From: Comamonas testosteroni
GTDB taxonomy: Bacteria; Pseudomonadota; Gammaproteobacteria; Burkholderiales; Burkholderiaceae_C
Length of the DNA: 64,000 nt
Assembly: GCF_000761245.1 (NCBI RefSeq)
Contig: NZ_AWOR01000046.1
Coordinates: forward strand, 371,519-435,518
Reading direction: 5' to 3'
The position numbers and the translations under genes were made by a program. The notes below the pieces were generated by a model, which had not been told where the DNA came from, did not search any database, and worked only from the letters and a program-made list of their open reading frames with translations. Shown piece after piece: positions 8,725 through 17,673 of this stretch; position 1 is the first letter of the stretch, and each line of letters begins with the position of its first letter.

Positions 8725-9546
8725 TCAATCCAACAGGTCATCCAGCGATGGCGCGGTGTTTTTCTTGACTGCAGGTGTTCTTGCAGGGGCCGGCATGGGC
8801 GGTTTGCCAGATGCCGGGGCTGAGGACAGCTCCGGGTTGGCCGCCGGCGCGGGGGTGACGCTGACAGTGTCTGGGGTCGTCACCGCGGGGGCGACTGCGG
8901 TGGCGGGTGCGTTGTCTGCGGCGCCGGCAATCGTGGCATTTTCGGCAGGCGTCGCTTGCGCTGCGGTACTGCCGCCCAGCGGGCCGACCAGGGCGTCGGC
9001 CTTGGCCTTGTCTTCGGGGGATATCCCATCCTTGCCGGCTTGGGACGAACCGGATGCGCTATTGCCCGCGCCGCTCAGGCCCTTCATATTGCTTGCCATC
9101 ATCACTCCGCCCGCAATGGCTGCGACCAGCAGTGCCAGCGCCACCCATTTGATCCAGGCATTGCTGCTGCGCACCGGCTCTTGGGGAAAGGCCGGTGTGC
9201 GGTCGTTGCGCGTCGCAAATGCGGCAGGTTCCGGCTGTGGCGGCCTTGGTGCGGGTGTATCCATGGCCTCGATCAAGGGCGGGGCCAGGCTTGCGCTGTC
9301 AACGGCCTGCGAGGCATCCAAAGGCATGGGCGGCGCAGTTGCCACCGCAGCATGGTTATCTCCGGGGCGCTCGAACACCATGCCGCAGCGTGTGCAGAAG
9401 CGGGCCTCGGGTTTGCAGACAGCCTGGCATTGGCTGCAGATTTTTTCAGCAGCAGTGATTGCCGCTTCCGGTTCTTGTCTGGCGCCGCAGCTCTTGCAGA
9501 ACTTGGCAGTGGGAGAGAGCGGATTGCCGCATTGGGAACAATTCAT
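8725..9546 (-). CDS. Zinc-ribbon single-pass membrane protein
   Basis: A 273-residue protein chosen to start at MNCSQCGNPLSP; an ATG nine bases earlier is also possible. It has two zinc ribbons in tandem: CSQCGNPLSPTAKFCKSCG, and CSQC followed about 17 residues later by CTRCG. A Pro/Ala linker, one transmembrane helix (WIKWVALALLVAAIAGGVMMA) and a low-complexity Ala/Pro/Thr tail ending SLDDLLD follow. The ribbons should be cytoplasmic and the tail periplasmic. It heads the group of zinc ribbon, lipoprotein and zinc-ribbon coiled-coil protein. No characterised function is known to me. Confidence 0.8.
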   Translation of the reverse strand: MNCSQCGNPLSPTAKFCKSCGARQEPEAAITAAEKICSQCQAVCKPEARFCTRCGMVFERPGDNHAAVATAPPMPLDASQAVDSASLAPPLIEAMDTPAPRPPQPEPAAFATRNDRTPAFPQEPVRSSNAWIKWVALALLVAAIAGGVMMASNMKGLSGAGNSASGSSQAGKDGISPEDKAKADALVGPLGGSTAAQATPAENATIAGAADNAPATAVAPAVTTPDTVSVTPAPAANPELSSAPASGKPPMPAPARTPAVKKNTAPSLDDLLD

Positions 9547-10016
9547 GGTCTGCATTCGAGAAAAGAGTCCGCAGCAATGGCCGCTCGGCGGCATTGCTGC
9601 CTTGGCAATGCGTGGAATATGGGCCGGTTTCTGCGCATTGGCATGAACCGGTACGGACCCATGAAAAATGATTTGTATCTTAGCGGCGCATTTGCCGCAG
9701 CCTGTTGGATCGCTTTACGGGAATGTAAGCATGCTCGGCTTTGACAGCTTTTTGTCAGGCATGGCAATCCTTGAATGGGGTTGGGGTTTAGGGGGCTGCG
9801 CGCGGAGTTTCAGGGGATTTCTGGCGTAAGTGACTGATTTGAAAAGAACGCAATAAATCAGGTGCTTTATGGAAGCCGGGATTGCCGAGAAAAGCTCGAA
9901 TCTCGAAATCTGTTTGATTTTTGCAAATGCTTCAAATGGTCGGGAGTGTTTTGCGCCGTAAAGATTTCAACGAAATACAGGCCTTGCCGAACCCCGGGAG
10001 TCAGCAAGGCGGGTAA
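9547..10016. other. Intergenic region, no gene seen
   Basis: About 470 bases with lower GC than the flanking genes. It should contain the promoter of the zinc-ribbon group near its left end. I see no convincing open frame, RNA gene or strong palindrome. Confidence 0.6.
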
Positions 10017-11195
10017 TCACTGCTGCGCAACCAGCGTCAGCAGCTCGATTTGCGGCGCCACGCCAAGGCGTATGGCAAAACCGGCCCACAGGCCTGCGCC
10101 GCTGCTGACCAGCAGCTTCATATTGCCGATTTGATATTCGCCGCGCACAAAACCGTTGTTGACGGGAGCCACCAGCCAGCGGTCCATGCCAAGAATCAGC
10201 CCGCCGTGGGTGTGGCCCGATATCTGCAGATTCACGCCCTTGCCCGCGTTGTCGCGCGCGAACTTGGGCTGGTGCGCCAGCAGAATATGAAACGGTGCGC
10301 CGGCCTTGCGGGCCTGGGCAGCAACCGCGTCCACATCGGGGGGGATGCCTTCGGCGACCTCGGGGTCGGCATTGTTGGGCGAGGTGCGGCCGAACACCGG
10401 GTCGCCGATGCCGGACAGGGCCAGCTTGCTGCCCTTGATGCTCAGCAGCTGCATGCGGTTTTCCAGCAGATTCAGGCCCAGGCGGCGGAACTCGGCCATC
10501 CAGGCGTTGTAGCCGCTGTAGTACTCGTGGTTGCCAGGTGCCGCCCAGACGCCGTAGCGCGCGCTCAAGGCGGCCAGCGGTGCCACATGGGCGCCGCTGG
10601 TGGCGACATCGCCGTCCACCATATCGCCGGGCAGCACGATCAGGTCGGGTGTGGTGGCCAGGGTGCGCTGCACGATGGTCTGCACATAGCTTGCATCATT
10701 GACCGGGCTGGCGTGGATATCGGCCAGCACGGCAATGCGCAGGCCCTGCAATGCGGCGGGCAGGTTCTGGACCGCGATCTGCTGCTCATGCACCCTGGGC
10801 GGCTGCAGGGCGTTGAAGACGCCGATGGCGCTCAGGCAGCCGGTCGCCACCACGGCGGCCGCGGTGAGTGCGGGAAGGTGCAGCAGCTGCGCCAGGCCGG
10901 TACGGCCCATGAGCCGGGCGATGAGCCACAGCAGATCGCGCAGCAGCACGAACAGCGCCAGCATCAGCAGCATGGCCAGAACCCAGCCGCCGGGCACCTG
11001 CAGGCGTGCCACCACGGCGTAGGGCAGGGCATTGGTCTGCACGGCCTTGAGCAGCAAGGCCGGCGCGATGCCCAGCAAGCTCGTGATCAAAACCGCCAGC
11101 AGGCGGCTCAGACGGGAGGTGCCGTTGAGACTGGAGACAGGCCACCAGAGCCAGAGAGCCAGAAGAGGGATGACGAAAGCAGCAGTCGAAACCAT
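10017..11195 (-). CDS. Membrane-anchored metallophosphoesterase (YkuE/YaeI type)
   Basis: A 392-residue protein. The first ~140 residues carry four hydrophobic segments, then a calcineurin-like phosphoesterase domain with all metal motifs visible: DIHASP, GDMVDG, GNHEYY, AHQP and GHTHGG. The domain binds two metal ions and hydrolyses phosphoester or pyrophosphate bonds; relatives such as YaeI or YkuE act on lipid-linked substrates at the membrane. The ATG chosen gives MVSTAAFVIPLLALWLWWP; a TTG 18 bases upstream is less likely. It is transcribed alone, divergent from hrpA across about 260 bases. The exact substrate is unknown. Confidence 0.88.
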   Translation of the reverse strand: MVSTAAFVIPLLALWLWWPVSSLNGTSRLSRLLAVLITSLLGIAPALLLKAVQTNALPYAVVARLQVPGGWVLAMLLMLALFVLLRDLLWLIARLMGRTGLAQLLHLPALTAAAVVATGCLSAIGVFNALQPPRVHEQQIAVQNLPAALQGLRIAVLADIHASPVNDASYVQTIVQRTLATTPDLIVLPGDMVDGDVATSGAHVAPLAALSARYGVWAAPGNHEYYSGYNAWMAEFRRLGLNLLENRMQLLSIKGSKLALSGIGDPVFGRTSPNNADPEVAEGIPPDVDAVAAQARKAGAPFHILLAHQPKFARDNAGKGVNLQISGHTHGGLILGMDRWLVAPVNNGFVRGEYQIGNMKLLVSSGAGLWAGFAIRLGVAPQIELLTLVAQQ

Positions 11196-11458
11196 GGGAA
11201 GCAGAGAAATCAAAACACGACTTGCGCAAAACGGTTTCAGGCCGGGCGACGGCCTCAGAAGGCAGGCCGTTGTCGCATTCTTGTTTGCGTAAGTCCTACA
11301 TAAATTGCCGCGAGCATAGCAAGCGTTGGTGTCCCCGCGATGAAAGCTGCTGCAGCCGCTGTCCCCGGCGCAACGCAGGGCGTTGAAAATGGCGCGGCAC
11401 GGCTGCTTTTGCCATCACTGCGCAAGACCGGCCAAGGACGGGGATAATCCCAGCCCTT

Positions 11459-14400
11459 ATGTCTTTGAAGATCAACTTCCCCGAGTCGCTCCCCGTATCC
11501 AGCCGTCGCCAGGAAATCATGGAGGCCATGGATCGCCATCAGGTCATCATCGTCTGTGGCGAGACCGGCTCGGGCAAGACCACGCAGCTGCCCAAGATCT
11601 CACTGGCGCTGGGCCGGGGCAGGCTCAATGCCGCGCCCGACGCCAACGGCCAGGTGCGAGGCCATCTGATCGGCCACACCCAGCCGCGCCGCATTGCCGC
11701 CAGCTCGGTGGCCAAGCGCATTGCCGAGGAGCTGAACACGCCGCTGGGCGAAGTGGTGGGCTACAAGGTGCGCTTTCAGGACACGCTGCAGAAGAACGCC
11801 TCCGTCAAGCTGATGACCGACGGCATCTTGCTGGCCGAGACCCAGACCGATCCGCTGCTCAAGGCCTATGACACGCTGATCATCGACGAGGCGCACGAGC
11901 GCAGCCTGAACATCGACTTTCTGCTCGGCTATCTCAAGCAGATCCTGCCCAAGCGCCCGGATCTGAAAGTGGTGGTCACGTCCGCCACGATCGATGCGGA
12001 CCGCTTTGCCAAGCACTTCGAATCGAAGAGCGGTCCTGCGCCCGTGATCATGGTTTCGGGCCGCACCTATCCGGTGGAGATGCGCTATCGCCCGTTCGAG
12101 GGTGAAAAAGACAAGGATCTGAACGACGCCATTGCCGATGGCGTCGATGAGCTCTGGGCCGGCGGCAAGGGCGGCGACATCCTGATCTTCCTGCCCGGCG
12201 AGCGCGAGATTCGCGAAGCCGCCGACCATCTGCGCAAGCATCTGCAGCACTCGCCCACGCTGCGCAGCGCCGAGGTGCTGCCGCTGTTCTCGCGCCTGTC
12301 GCAGGCCGAGCAGGACCGTATCTTTGACGGCCATACGGGCCGGCGCATCGTGCTGGCCACCAATGTGGCCGAAACCTCGCTCACGGTGCCGGGTATTCGC
12401 TACGTGATCGACGCCGGTACGGCGCGTGTGAAGCGTTATTCCTTCCGCAGCAAGGTGGAGCAGCTTCTGGTCGAGCCGATCTCGCAGGCCGCCGCCAACC
12501 AGCGCGCGGGCCGTTGCGGCCGTGTGGCCAACGGCATCTGCATTCGCCTGTATGACGAAGAGAGCTTTGTCAGCCGCGACCGCTTCACCGACCCCGAAAT
12601 CCTGCGCTCCTCGCTGGCCGGCGTGATCCTGCGCATGAAGTCGCTGGGTCTGGGCGATGTGGTGCATTTTCCCTTCCTTGAAGCGCCCTCGGGCCGCGCC
12701 ATTGCCGACGGCTATCAGCTACTGGCCGAGCTGGGTGCGGTGGACGATCACGGCCATCTGCTGCCCATGGGCAAGGAGCTGTCGCGCCTGCCGCTGGATC
12801 CGCGCGTGGGCCGCATGATTCTGGAGGCGCGCGAGCGCCGCGCCTTGGCCGAGGTGCTGATCATTGCCTCGGCTCTGAGCGTGCAGGACGTGCGCGACCG
12901 GCCCATGGAAGCGCAGCAGCAGGCCGACCAGGCACATGCCAAGTTCGACGACGAGAAAAGCGAATTCAGCGGCTATCTGCGTTTGTGGAAATGGCTGTCG
13001 GATGCGCGCGGCGGCAAGGTCGTGGCCAAGAGCCGCAAGGAGATGGCGGCCCAGCACGCGCCTGCGGCCAAGCCCAGTGCGCGCAACCAGGCCTTCCTGC
13101 CCGTCAGCCAGCGTGCCAGCGGCGCGCAGCTCGAAGGCACGGTGGAGGAGCGGCTGGCGCTGTTCAACCCCGCCGAGCAGGCCCAACATGCCGAGGAGGC
13201 CGCGCACAAGATCAGCAACCGCCAGTGGGAGCAGCTGCTGCGCCAGAACTTCATCAATATCCGCCGCGTGCGCGAGTGGCGCGACATCCACTCTCAGCTG
13301 CTGACGGTGGTCAAGGAGCAGAAATGGCTGCTCAACAACGAGGCGGCGGGTTATGAGGCCGTGCACCTGTCCATGCTGTCGGGGCTGCTCGGCAATATTG
13401 GCTATCGTGCAGAGGAGAGCGAGAGCTATCTGGGTGCGCACGGCATCAAGTTTCACCCGCATCCCGGCGCCCACCTGAGCAAGAAGCCCGGTCGCTGGAT
13501 CGTGGCGGCCGAGCAGGTCGAGACCTCGCGCCTGTACGGCCGCGGCATTGCGGCCATAGAGCCGCAGTGGCTGGAGGATGTGGGCGGCCATCTGCTCAAG
13601 AAGCAGCTGCTGGATCCGCACTGGAGCAAGAAGCAGGCCGATGTGGTGGCGCTGGAGCGCGCCACGCTCTACGGTCTGGTGGTCTACAACGGCCGCCGCG
13701 TGAGCTACGGCCGCGTCGATCCGCACGAGGCGCGCACTCTCTTCATCCGCCAGGCGCTGGTGGAGGGTGAGTGGGAAACCACGTGGCATTTCCTGCCCGC
13801 CAACCTCAAGCTCATGCGCAAGGTCGAGGAGCTGGAGCACAAGAGCCGCCGCCAGGACGTGCTGGTCGACGACGAGCTGATCTTTGCCTTCTACGACCAG
13901 CATCTGCCCAGGGATGTGTACAGCGGCGCGACCTTCGACAAGTGGTTCCGCGCCGAGAGCAGAAACCAGCCCGAGCTGCTGCGCCTGTCCAGGGACGAGC
14001 TGATGCGGCACGAGGCCGCAGGCATCACCACGGACAAATTTCCCAAGACCGTGAAGCTGGGCGGTGCCGATTGCAGCGCCAGCTATCTGCACAGCCCCGG
14101 CGACGCGCGCGACGGCATCACGGTCACCGTGCCGCTGTTCGTGCTCAACCAGGTGTCTGAGGAGCGTGCCGAGTGGCTGGTGCCGGGCATGCTCAAGGAC
14201 AAGATTCAGGCGCTGCTCAAGAGCCTGCCCCAGCGCCCGCGCAGCCGTTTCGTGCCGCTGCCCGAGAGCGCGGCGCGGCTGGCCGAGCTGTTCACCGAGA
14301 GCGAGCGCTGGGCCCAGGGGGGGCTGATCGACGCCTTGCTCAAGCAGGTGCGCGACGAGACCTCGCTGGATGTGAAGCGCGCCGACTTCAAGCTGGACAT

Positions 14401-15514
14401 GCTGAGCCCGCATCTGTTCATGAACTTCCGCATCACGGACGAGCATGGCCGCCAGCTGGGCCAGGGCCGCAATCTGGGCGCGCTCAAGGCCGAGTGGGGC
14501 GCCAAGGCACGCGGCGCTTTTCAGGCGCTTGCTTCATTAAAGGTAGCTGCTAGCGCAGGTGATACAAGCATTTCAGAGTCAAAAGTATCTGAAAATGTTA
14601 ATAGACAAGCACAAGCAGCTCCTAAAAATGATAAGGCTGTGGCGGGCAAGCCGGCGCAGCCGCATGATGCGCGCTACAGGGACTGGAGCTTTGGCGAGCT
14701 GCCCGAGCTCATGGAAATCAAGAAGGGCGGCACCACGCTGATCGGCTTTCCGGCCCTGATCGACCATGGCGACGCCGTCGGCATCGAGGTCTTCGACGAA
14801 CCCGAGGCGGCCGCCGCCAAGCACCGCGTGGGTCTGCGCCGGCTGTTCGCGCTGCAGATTCGCGATGCGCTCAAGTATCTGGAAAAGAACATTCCCGATC
14901 TGCAGAAGATGGCCGTGGCCTATATGCCGCTCGGAACGCAGGAGGAGCTGCGCGGCCAGATCATCGACGTGGCCATCGACCGCGCCTTTTTGCAGGAGCC
15001 GCTGCCGAGCAACGAGGCCGACTTCAAGCAGCGCGTGCAGGACGGCCGTGGGCGCCTTACGCTGATTGCCAACGAGGTGGCTCGCATGTCGGCCACGATC
15101 CTTGCCGAGTACGCGGCCGCCGCGCGCAAGATCAAGGACACGAAGAACGCGCCGGAGGCCACCAAGGACGCGAGCGAGCAGCTGCAAAAGCTGATGCCCA
15201 AGAACTTCATCGCCGTGGCTCCCTGGGCGCAGCTCGGTCATTACGCGCGCTACCTCAAGGCCATTACTTCGCGCCTGGACAAGTACCGGGCCGATCCGGC
15301 GCGCGATGCCGCCAAGCTCAAGGAGCTGCTGCCGCTGGAGCAGCGCTACTGGCGGCTGGTGGCCGAGCGCAAGGGCCAGGTCGATGCCCGAATGCAGGAG
15401 TACCGCTGGATGCTGGAGGAGCTGCGCGTGAGCTTTTTTGCCCAGGAGCTGCGCACGCCGTATCCGGTCAGCGCCAAGCGGCTGGACAAGGTCTGGGCGC
15501 AGCTGCAGCAGTGA
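11459..15514 (+). CDS. hrpA: ATP-dependent RNA helicase HrpA
   Basis: A 1351-residue DEAH-box helicase. Walker A is GETGSGKTT (34-42), the DEAH box is at 143-146 (IIDEAHERS), with SAT (TSATID) and QRAGRCGR motifs following. After the core come the helicase-associated and OB-fold regions and the long C-terminal DUF3418 region typical of bacterial HrpA. HrpA unwinds RNA and rescues stalled ribosomes in Escherichia coli. Length fits the family (about 1300). Odd feature: residues about 1022-1065 are encoded by a stretch of clearly lower GC and different codon use that looks like an interspersed repeat read through in frame. Confidence 0.95.
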   Translation: MSLKINFPESLPVSSRRQEIMEAMDRHQVIIVCGETGSGKTTQLPKISLALGRGRLNAAPDANGQVRGHLIGHTQPRRIAASSVAKRIAEELNTPLGEVVGYKVRFQDTLQKNASVKLMTDGILLAETQTDPLLKAYDTLIIDEAHERSLNIDFLLGYLKQILPKRPDLKVVVTSATIDADRFAKHFESKSGPAPVIMVSGRTYPVEMRYRPFEGEKDKDLNDAIADGVDELWAGGKGGDILIFLPGEREIREAADHLRKHLQHSPTLRSAEVLPLFSRLSQAEQDRIFDGHTGRRIVLATNVAETSLTVPGIRYVIDAGTARVKRYSFRSKVEQLLVEPISQAAANQRAGRCGRVANGICIRLYDEESFVSRDRFTDPEILRSSLAGVILRMKSLGLGDVVHFPFLEAPSGRAIADGYQLLAELGAVDDHGHLLPMGKELSRLPLDPRVGRMILEARERRALAEVLIIASALSVQDVRDRPMEAQQQADQAHAKFDDEKSEFSGYLRLWKWLSDARGGKVVAKSRKEMAAQHAPAAKPSARNQAFLPVSQRASGAQLEGTVEERLALFNPAEQAQHAEEAAHKISNRQWEQLLRQNFINIRRVREWRDIHSQLLTVVKEQKWLLNNEAAGYEAVHLSMLSGLLGNIGYRAEESESYLGAHGIKFHPHPGAHLSKKPGRWIVAAEQVETSRLYGRGIAAIEPQWLEDVGGHLLKKQLLDPHWSKKQADVVALERATLYGLVVYNGRRVSYGRVDPHEARTLFIRQALVEGEWETTWHFLPANLKLMRKVEELEHKSRRQDVLVDDELIFAFYDQHLPRDVYSGATFDKWFRAESRNQPELLRLSRDELMRHEAAGITTDKFPKTVKLGGADCSASYLHSPGDARDGITVTVPLFVLNQVSEERAEWLVPGMLKDKIQALLKSLPQRPRSRFVPLPESAARLAELFTESERWAQGGLIDALLKQVRDETSLDVKRADFKLDMLSPHLFMNFRITDEHGRQLGQGRNLGALKAEWGAKARGAFQALASLKVAASAGDTSISESKVSENVNRQAQAAPKNDKAVAGKPAQPHDARYRDWSFGELPELMEIKKGGTTLIGFPALIDHGDAVGIEVFDEPEAAAAKHRVGLRRLFALQIRDALKYLEKNIPDLQKMAVAYMPLGTQEELRGQIIDVAIDRAFLQEPLPSNEADFKQRVQDGRGRLTLIANEVARMSATILAEYAAAARKIKDTKNAPEATKDASEQLQKLMPKNFIAVAPWAQLGHYARYLKAITSRLDKYRADPARDAAKLKELLPLEQRYWRLVAERKGQVDARMQEYRWMLEELRVSFFAQELRTPYPVSAKRLDKVWAQLQQ
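14524..14640 (+). repeat. AT-rich interspersed repeat embedded in hrpA
   Basis: Within an otherwise GC-rich gene this stretch contains TAGCTGCTAGCGC, then TGATACAAGC and CAGAGTCAAAAGTATCTG. It resembles the Comamonadaceae interspersed repeat whose usual form is GATAGCTGCTAGCGC...CAAGC. The length keeps the hrpA frame open and encodes a Ser/Ala/Lys-rich linker. Confidence 0.5.
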
Positions 15515-15552
15515 TGCTGGCCTGACGGCCCGACGAGTGCGGCCCTGCCTGT

Positions 15553-16479
15553 CTAGGCGGGCCGGCTTTCGCCCTGCAGCAGCGGATTGCGCGAAAACAG
15601 CTCCACCACCCAGTCCACAAAGGCGCGCACCTTGGCGCTGAGGTGCGAGTTGGGCGGATAGACCACGTAGATCGGCAGCAGAGGGTGCTTCCAGTCCTCC
15701 AGCACCCGCTGCAGCTGGCCGTTTTCCAGGTACTTGTGAATCTGGAAGCGGCTGAGCTGTCCTATGCCCTGGCCGGCGAGGATGGCGCTGATATAGGCAT
15801 TGCCTTCGTTGATGCCCAGGTGGGCGGGACTGGCGATCTCTATCACTTCGCCGCCCTTGTGAAACTCCAGCGGATAGCGCCGCCCCGAGACCGGTGAGAA
15901 ATAGATCACATTGCGATGTCCGGACTCCAGATCGCGCGGATGCTGGGGCGCGCCGTGGCGCTGCAGATAGTCGGGGGCGGCAACGGTGATGAATTCCAGA
16001 TTGCCGATGCGGCGCGCCACCAGGGACTGGTCGGCCAGCTCGCCGCCGCGGATCACGCAGTCCACGTTGTCGCTGATCAGGTCCACGGTGCGATCGCTCA
16101 CGCCCAGATCGATCTGTATCTCGGGGTAGCGGGACTGGAACTCGCTCAGATGGGGAATGATGAGCAGTCGCGCTACGGTCGTTCCCACATCCACGCGCAG
16201 GCGCCCGCGCGGCGTGGTGCGGGCCTGGCTGACGCTGGCCTCGAGATCGTCGAAGTCGGCGAGCAGGCGCACGGCACGGTCGTAATAGGCCGCACCGTCG
16301 GCGGTCACGGTGACACGACGCGTGGTACGGTTGAGCAGCTTCACGCGCAGGCGCTCTTCCAGCGCCTGCACATTCTTGGTCACACTGGCTTTTGGCATTT
16401 GCAGCGAATCGGCTGCACGCGTGAAAGTGCCGGCTTCCACGACCCGCGCGAAAATACGCATGGCCTGTATCTGATCCAT
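15553..16479 (-). CDS. LysR-family regulator of the efflux cassette (CeoR/BpeT-like)
   Basis: A 308-residue LysR-type regulator. The N-terminal winged helix is clear (FARVVEAGTFTRAADSLQMPKASVTKNVQALEERL), followed by the substrate-binding fold with LRVDVGTTVARLLIIPHL. A good ribosome site (AAGGAGATCCC) precedes the ATG. It is divergent from a hydrolase-RND efflux cassette, the arrangement of CeoR with llpE-ceoAB-opcM and BpeT with llpE-bpeEF-oprC in Burkholderia, where the regulator responds to aromatic compounds and activates the pump. The same role is inferred here. Confidence 0.88.
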   Translation of the reverse strand: MDQIQAMRIFARVVEAGTFTRAADSLQMPKASVTKNVQALEERLRVKLLNRTTRRVTVTADGAAYYDRAVRLLADFDDLEASVSQARTTPRGRLRVDVGTTVARLLIIPHLSEFQSRYPEIQIDLGVSDRTVDLISDNVDCVIRGGELADQSLVARRIGNLEFITVAAPDYLQRHGAPQHPRDLESGHRNVIYFSPVSGRRYPLEFHKGGEVIEIASPAHLGINEGNAYISAILAGQGIGQLSRFQIHKYLENGQLQRVLEDWKHPLLPIYVVYPPNSHLSAKVRAFVDWVVELFSRNPLLQGESRPA

Positions 16480-16655
16480 GGGATCTCCTTGTCCTCGCGA
16501 AAACCCGGACTCGCCGAGGATGCGGGATTCTCACACACAGCTCACCCCGTCATTGTTCGAGAATTGGAAACAGTGTGGCCGCGTTTGCGGGGTTTATGCC
16601 GTCAATTGCTGTTGCTACATTTCTGTTCCATCACCCGGTCCTGTCCGGAAAATCC

Positions 16656-17492
16656 ATGTCAAACACCAAAGCCACCGCATTGCAGCCGACTCCTCATACC
16701 GACACCACGATTTCCGTGGCCGACGGTGGGCTGGCCCATGTACGCCTGTATGGCGGCAAGCGGCGCGGCGAAGTGGTCCCGCTGGTGCTGCATTTCCATG
16801 GCGGCGCCTTTGTGGCCGGAGATCTGGACAACGGCTGCACCGTCGGCAGCTCGCTGGCGGCGGCTGGGGCCTGTGTGGTGTCGCTGGCCTATCCGCTGGC
16901 ACCCGAGCATCCGTTTCCGCGTCCGCTGGAGCTGGGCTACGAGGTGCTGCTGTGGGCCTACAAGCAACGCACCAAGCTGGCCGGAAAGGGCGCTCCGCTC
17001 TATCTGGCCGGTGAAGAGGCCGGTGCCAATCTGGCGGCCGGCGTCTGCATGATGGCGCGCGACCAGCAGCAGCCGCCACTGGCCGGGCAGATTCTGATCT
17101 CTCCCATGCTGGACCCTTGCTCGGCCACGCCCTCGCAGCGTGCCGCTCAGGGCGAATCCGTCGAATGCAAATGGGCTTCTGGCTGGTGCCAATACCTGGG
17201 CGAGCCGCATGATGCGGAGCACCCCTATGCGGTGCCGGCGCGGGCCCGCCGTCTGGCGGGACTGCCGCCGACGCTGATTCTGGTCGGCGAGGCCGACCCC
17301 ATGCGCGATGAGGCACTGAACTATGGCGCGCGGCTGGAAGCTGCCGGCCTGAGCGTGTATCGCCATGTGTTTGCAGAAGCGGGGCAATGGCCGCAGGCGC
17401 TGCTGGAGCAGCCGCCCGAGGCCTGCCCCTGCGCCGCGCAGCTGCAGGAGCAGTTGCGCCAGTTTTTCGAAACCACCCGATGTCGGCTCTGA
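16656..17492 (+). CDS. llpE: LlpE-like alpha/beta hydrolase, catalytic residues altered
   Basis: A 278-residue protein of the hormone-sensitive-lipase type. It keeps the oxyanion motif HFHGGAF (46-52) and the SLAYPLAPEHPFP signature (76-88). At the nucleophile elbow, where the family has GDSAGGN, this protein has GEEAGAN (119-125), placing Glu121 where Ser is expected. The acid-residue region is recognisable (VGEADPMRDEA), but the usual late histidine region reads FAEAGQWPQ with no His. It should therefore be inactive as a classical serine esterase. It is the first gene of the efflux cassette, as llpE is in Burkholderia. The chosen ATG has GGAAA eight bases upstream; a longer in-frame version exists. 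Confidence 0.8.
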   Translation: MSNTKATALQPTPHTDTTISVADGGLAHVRLYGGKRRGEVVPLVLHFHGGAFVAGDLDNGCTVGSSLAAAGACVVSLAYPLAPEHPFPRPLELGYEVLLWAYKQRTKLAGKGAPLYLAGEEAGANLAAGVCMMARDQQQPPLAGQILISPMLDPCSATPSQRAAQGESVECKWASGWCQYLGEPHDAEHPYAVPARARRLAGLPPTLILVGEADPMRDEALNYGARLEAAGLSVYRHVFAEAGQWPQALLEQPPEACPCAAQLQEQLRQFFETTRCRL

Positions 17493-17523
17493 GCTGATTT
17501 TGCGCTGCTGAGACAGCCAGCCT

Positions 17524-17560
17524 GATCCGACCCCGTGGGGCCGGATCGGCCCCCGCTACG
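17524..17560 (+). terminator. Possible hairpin terminator or attenuator before the RND genes
   Basis: GATCCGACCCC and GGGGCCGGATC pair with one mismatch around a two-base loop, 32 bases after the hydrolase stop. A T-run (ctttttttcc) follows about 14 bases later. It could reduce read-through from the hydrolase gene into the pump genes. Confidence 0.45.
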
Positions 17561-17673
17561 CCTTTTTTTCCTGCATCTCATTCGATTCCTGGCCAAAGCG
17601 CTGGAAGGGATGAGTCATGCCTGCCGCCCAAAGAGCTGCTACCGCTTTCAACCCTTGAACCAAAGACATTGCC

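Noticed and set aside
12719..16534. Long open frames opposite hrpA and running into the LysR gene
   Set aside because: Both contradict strong domain evidence on the other strand or frame; amino-acid composition is typical of GC-rich shadows.
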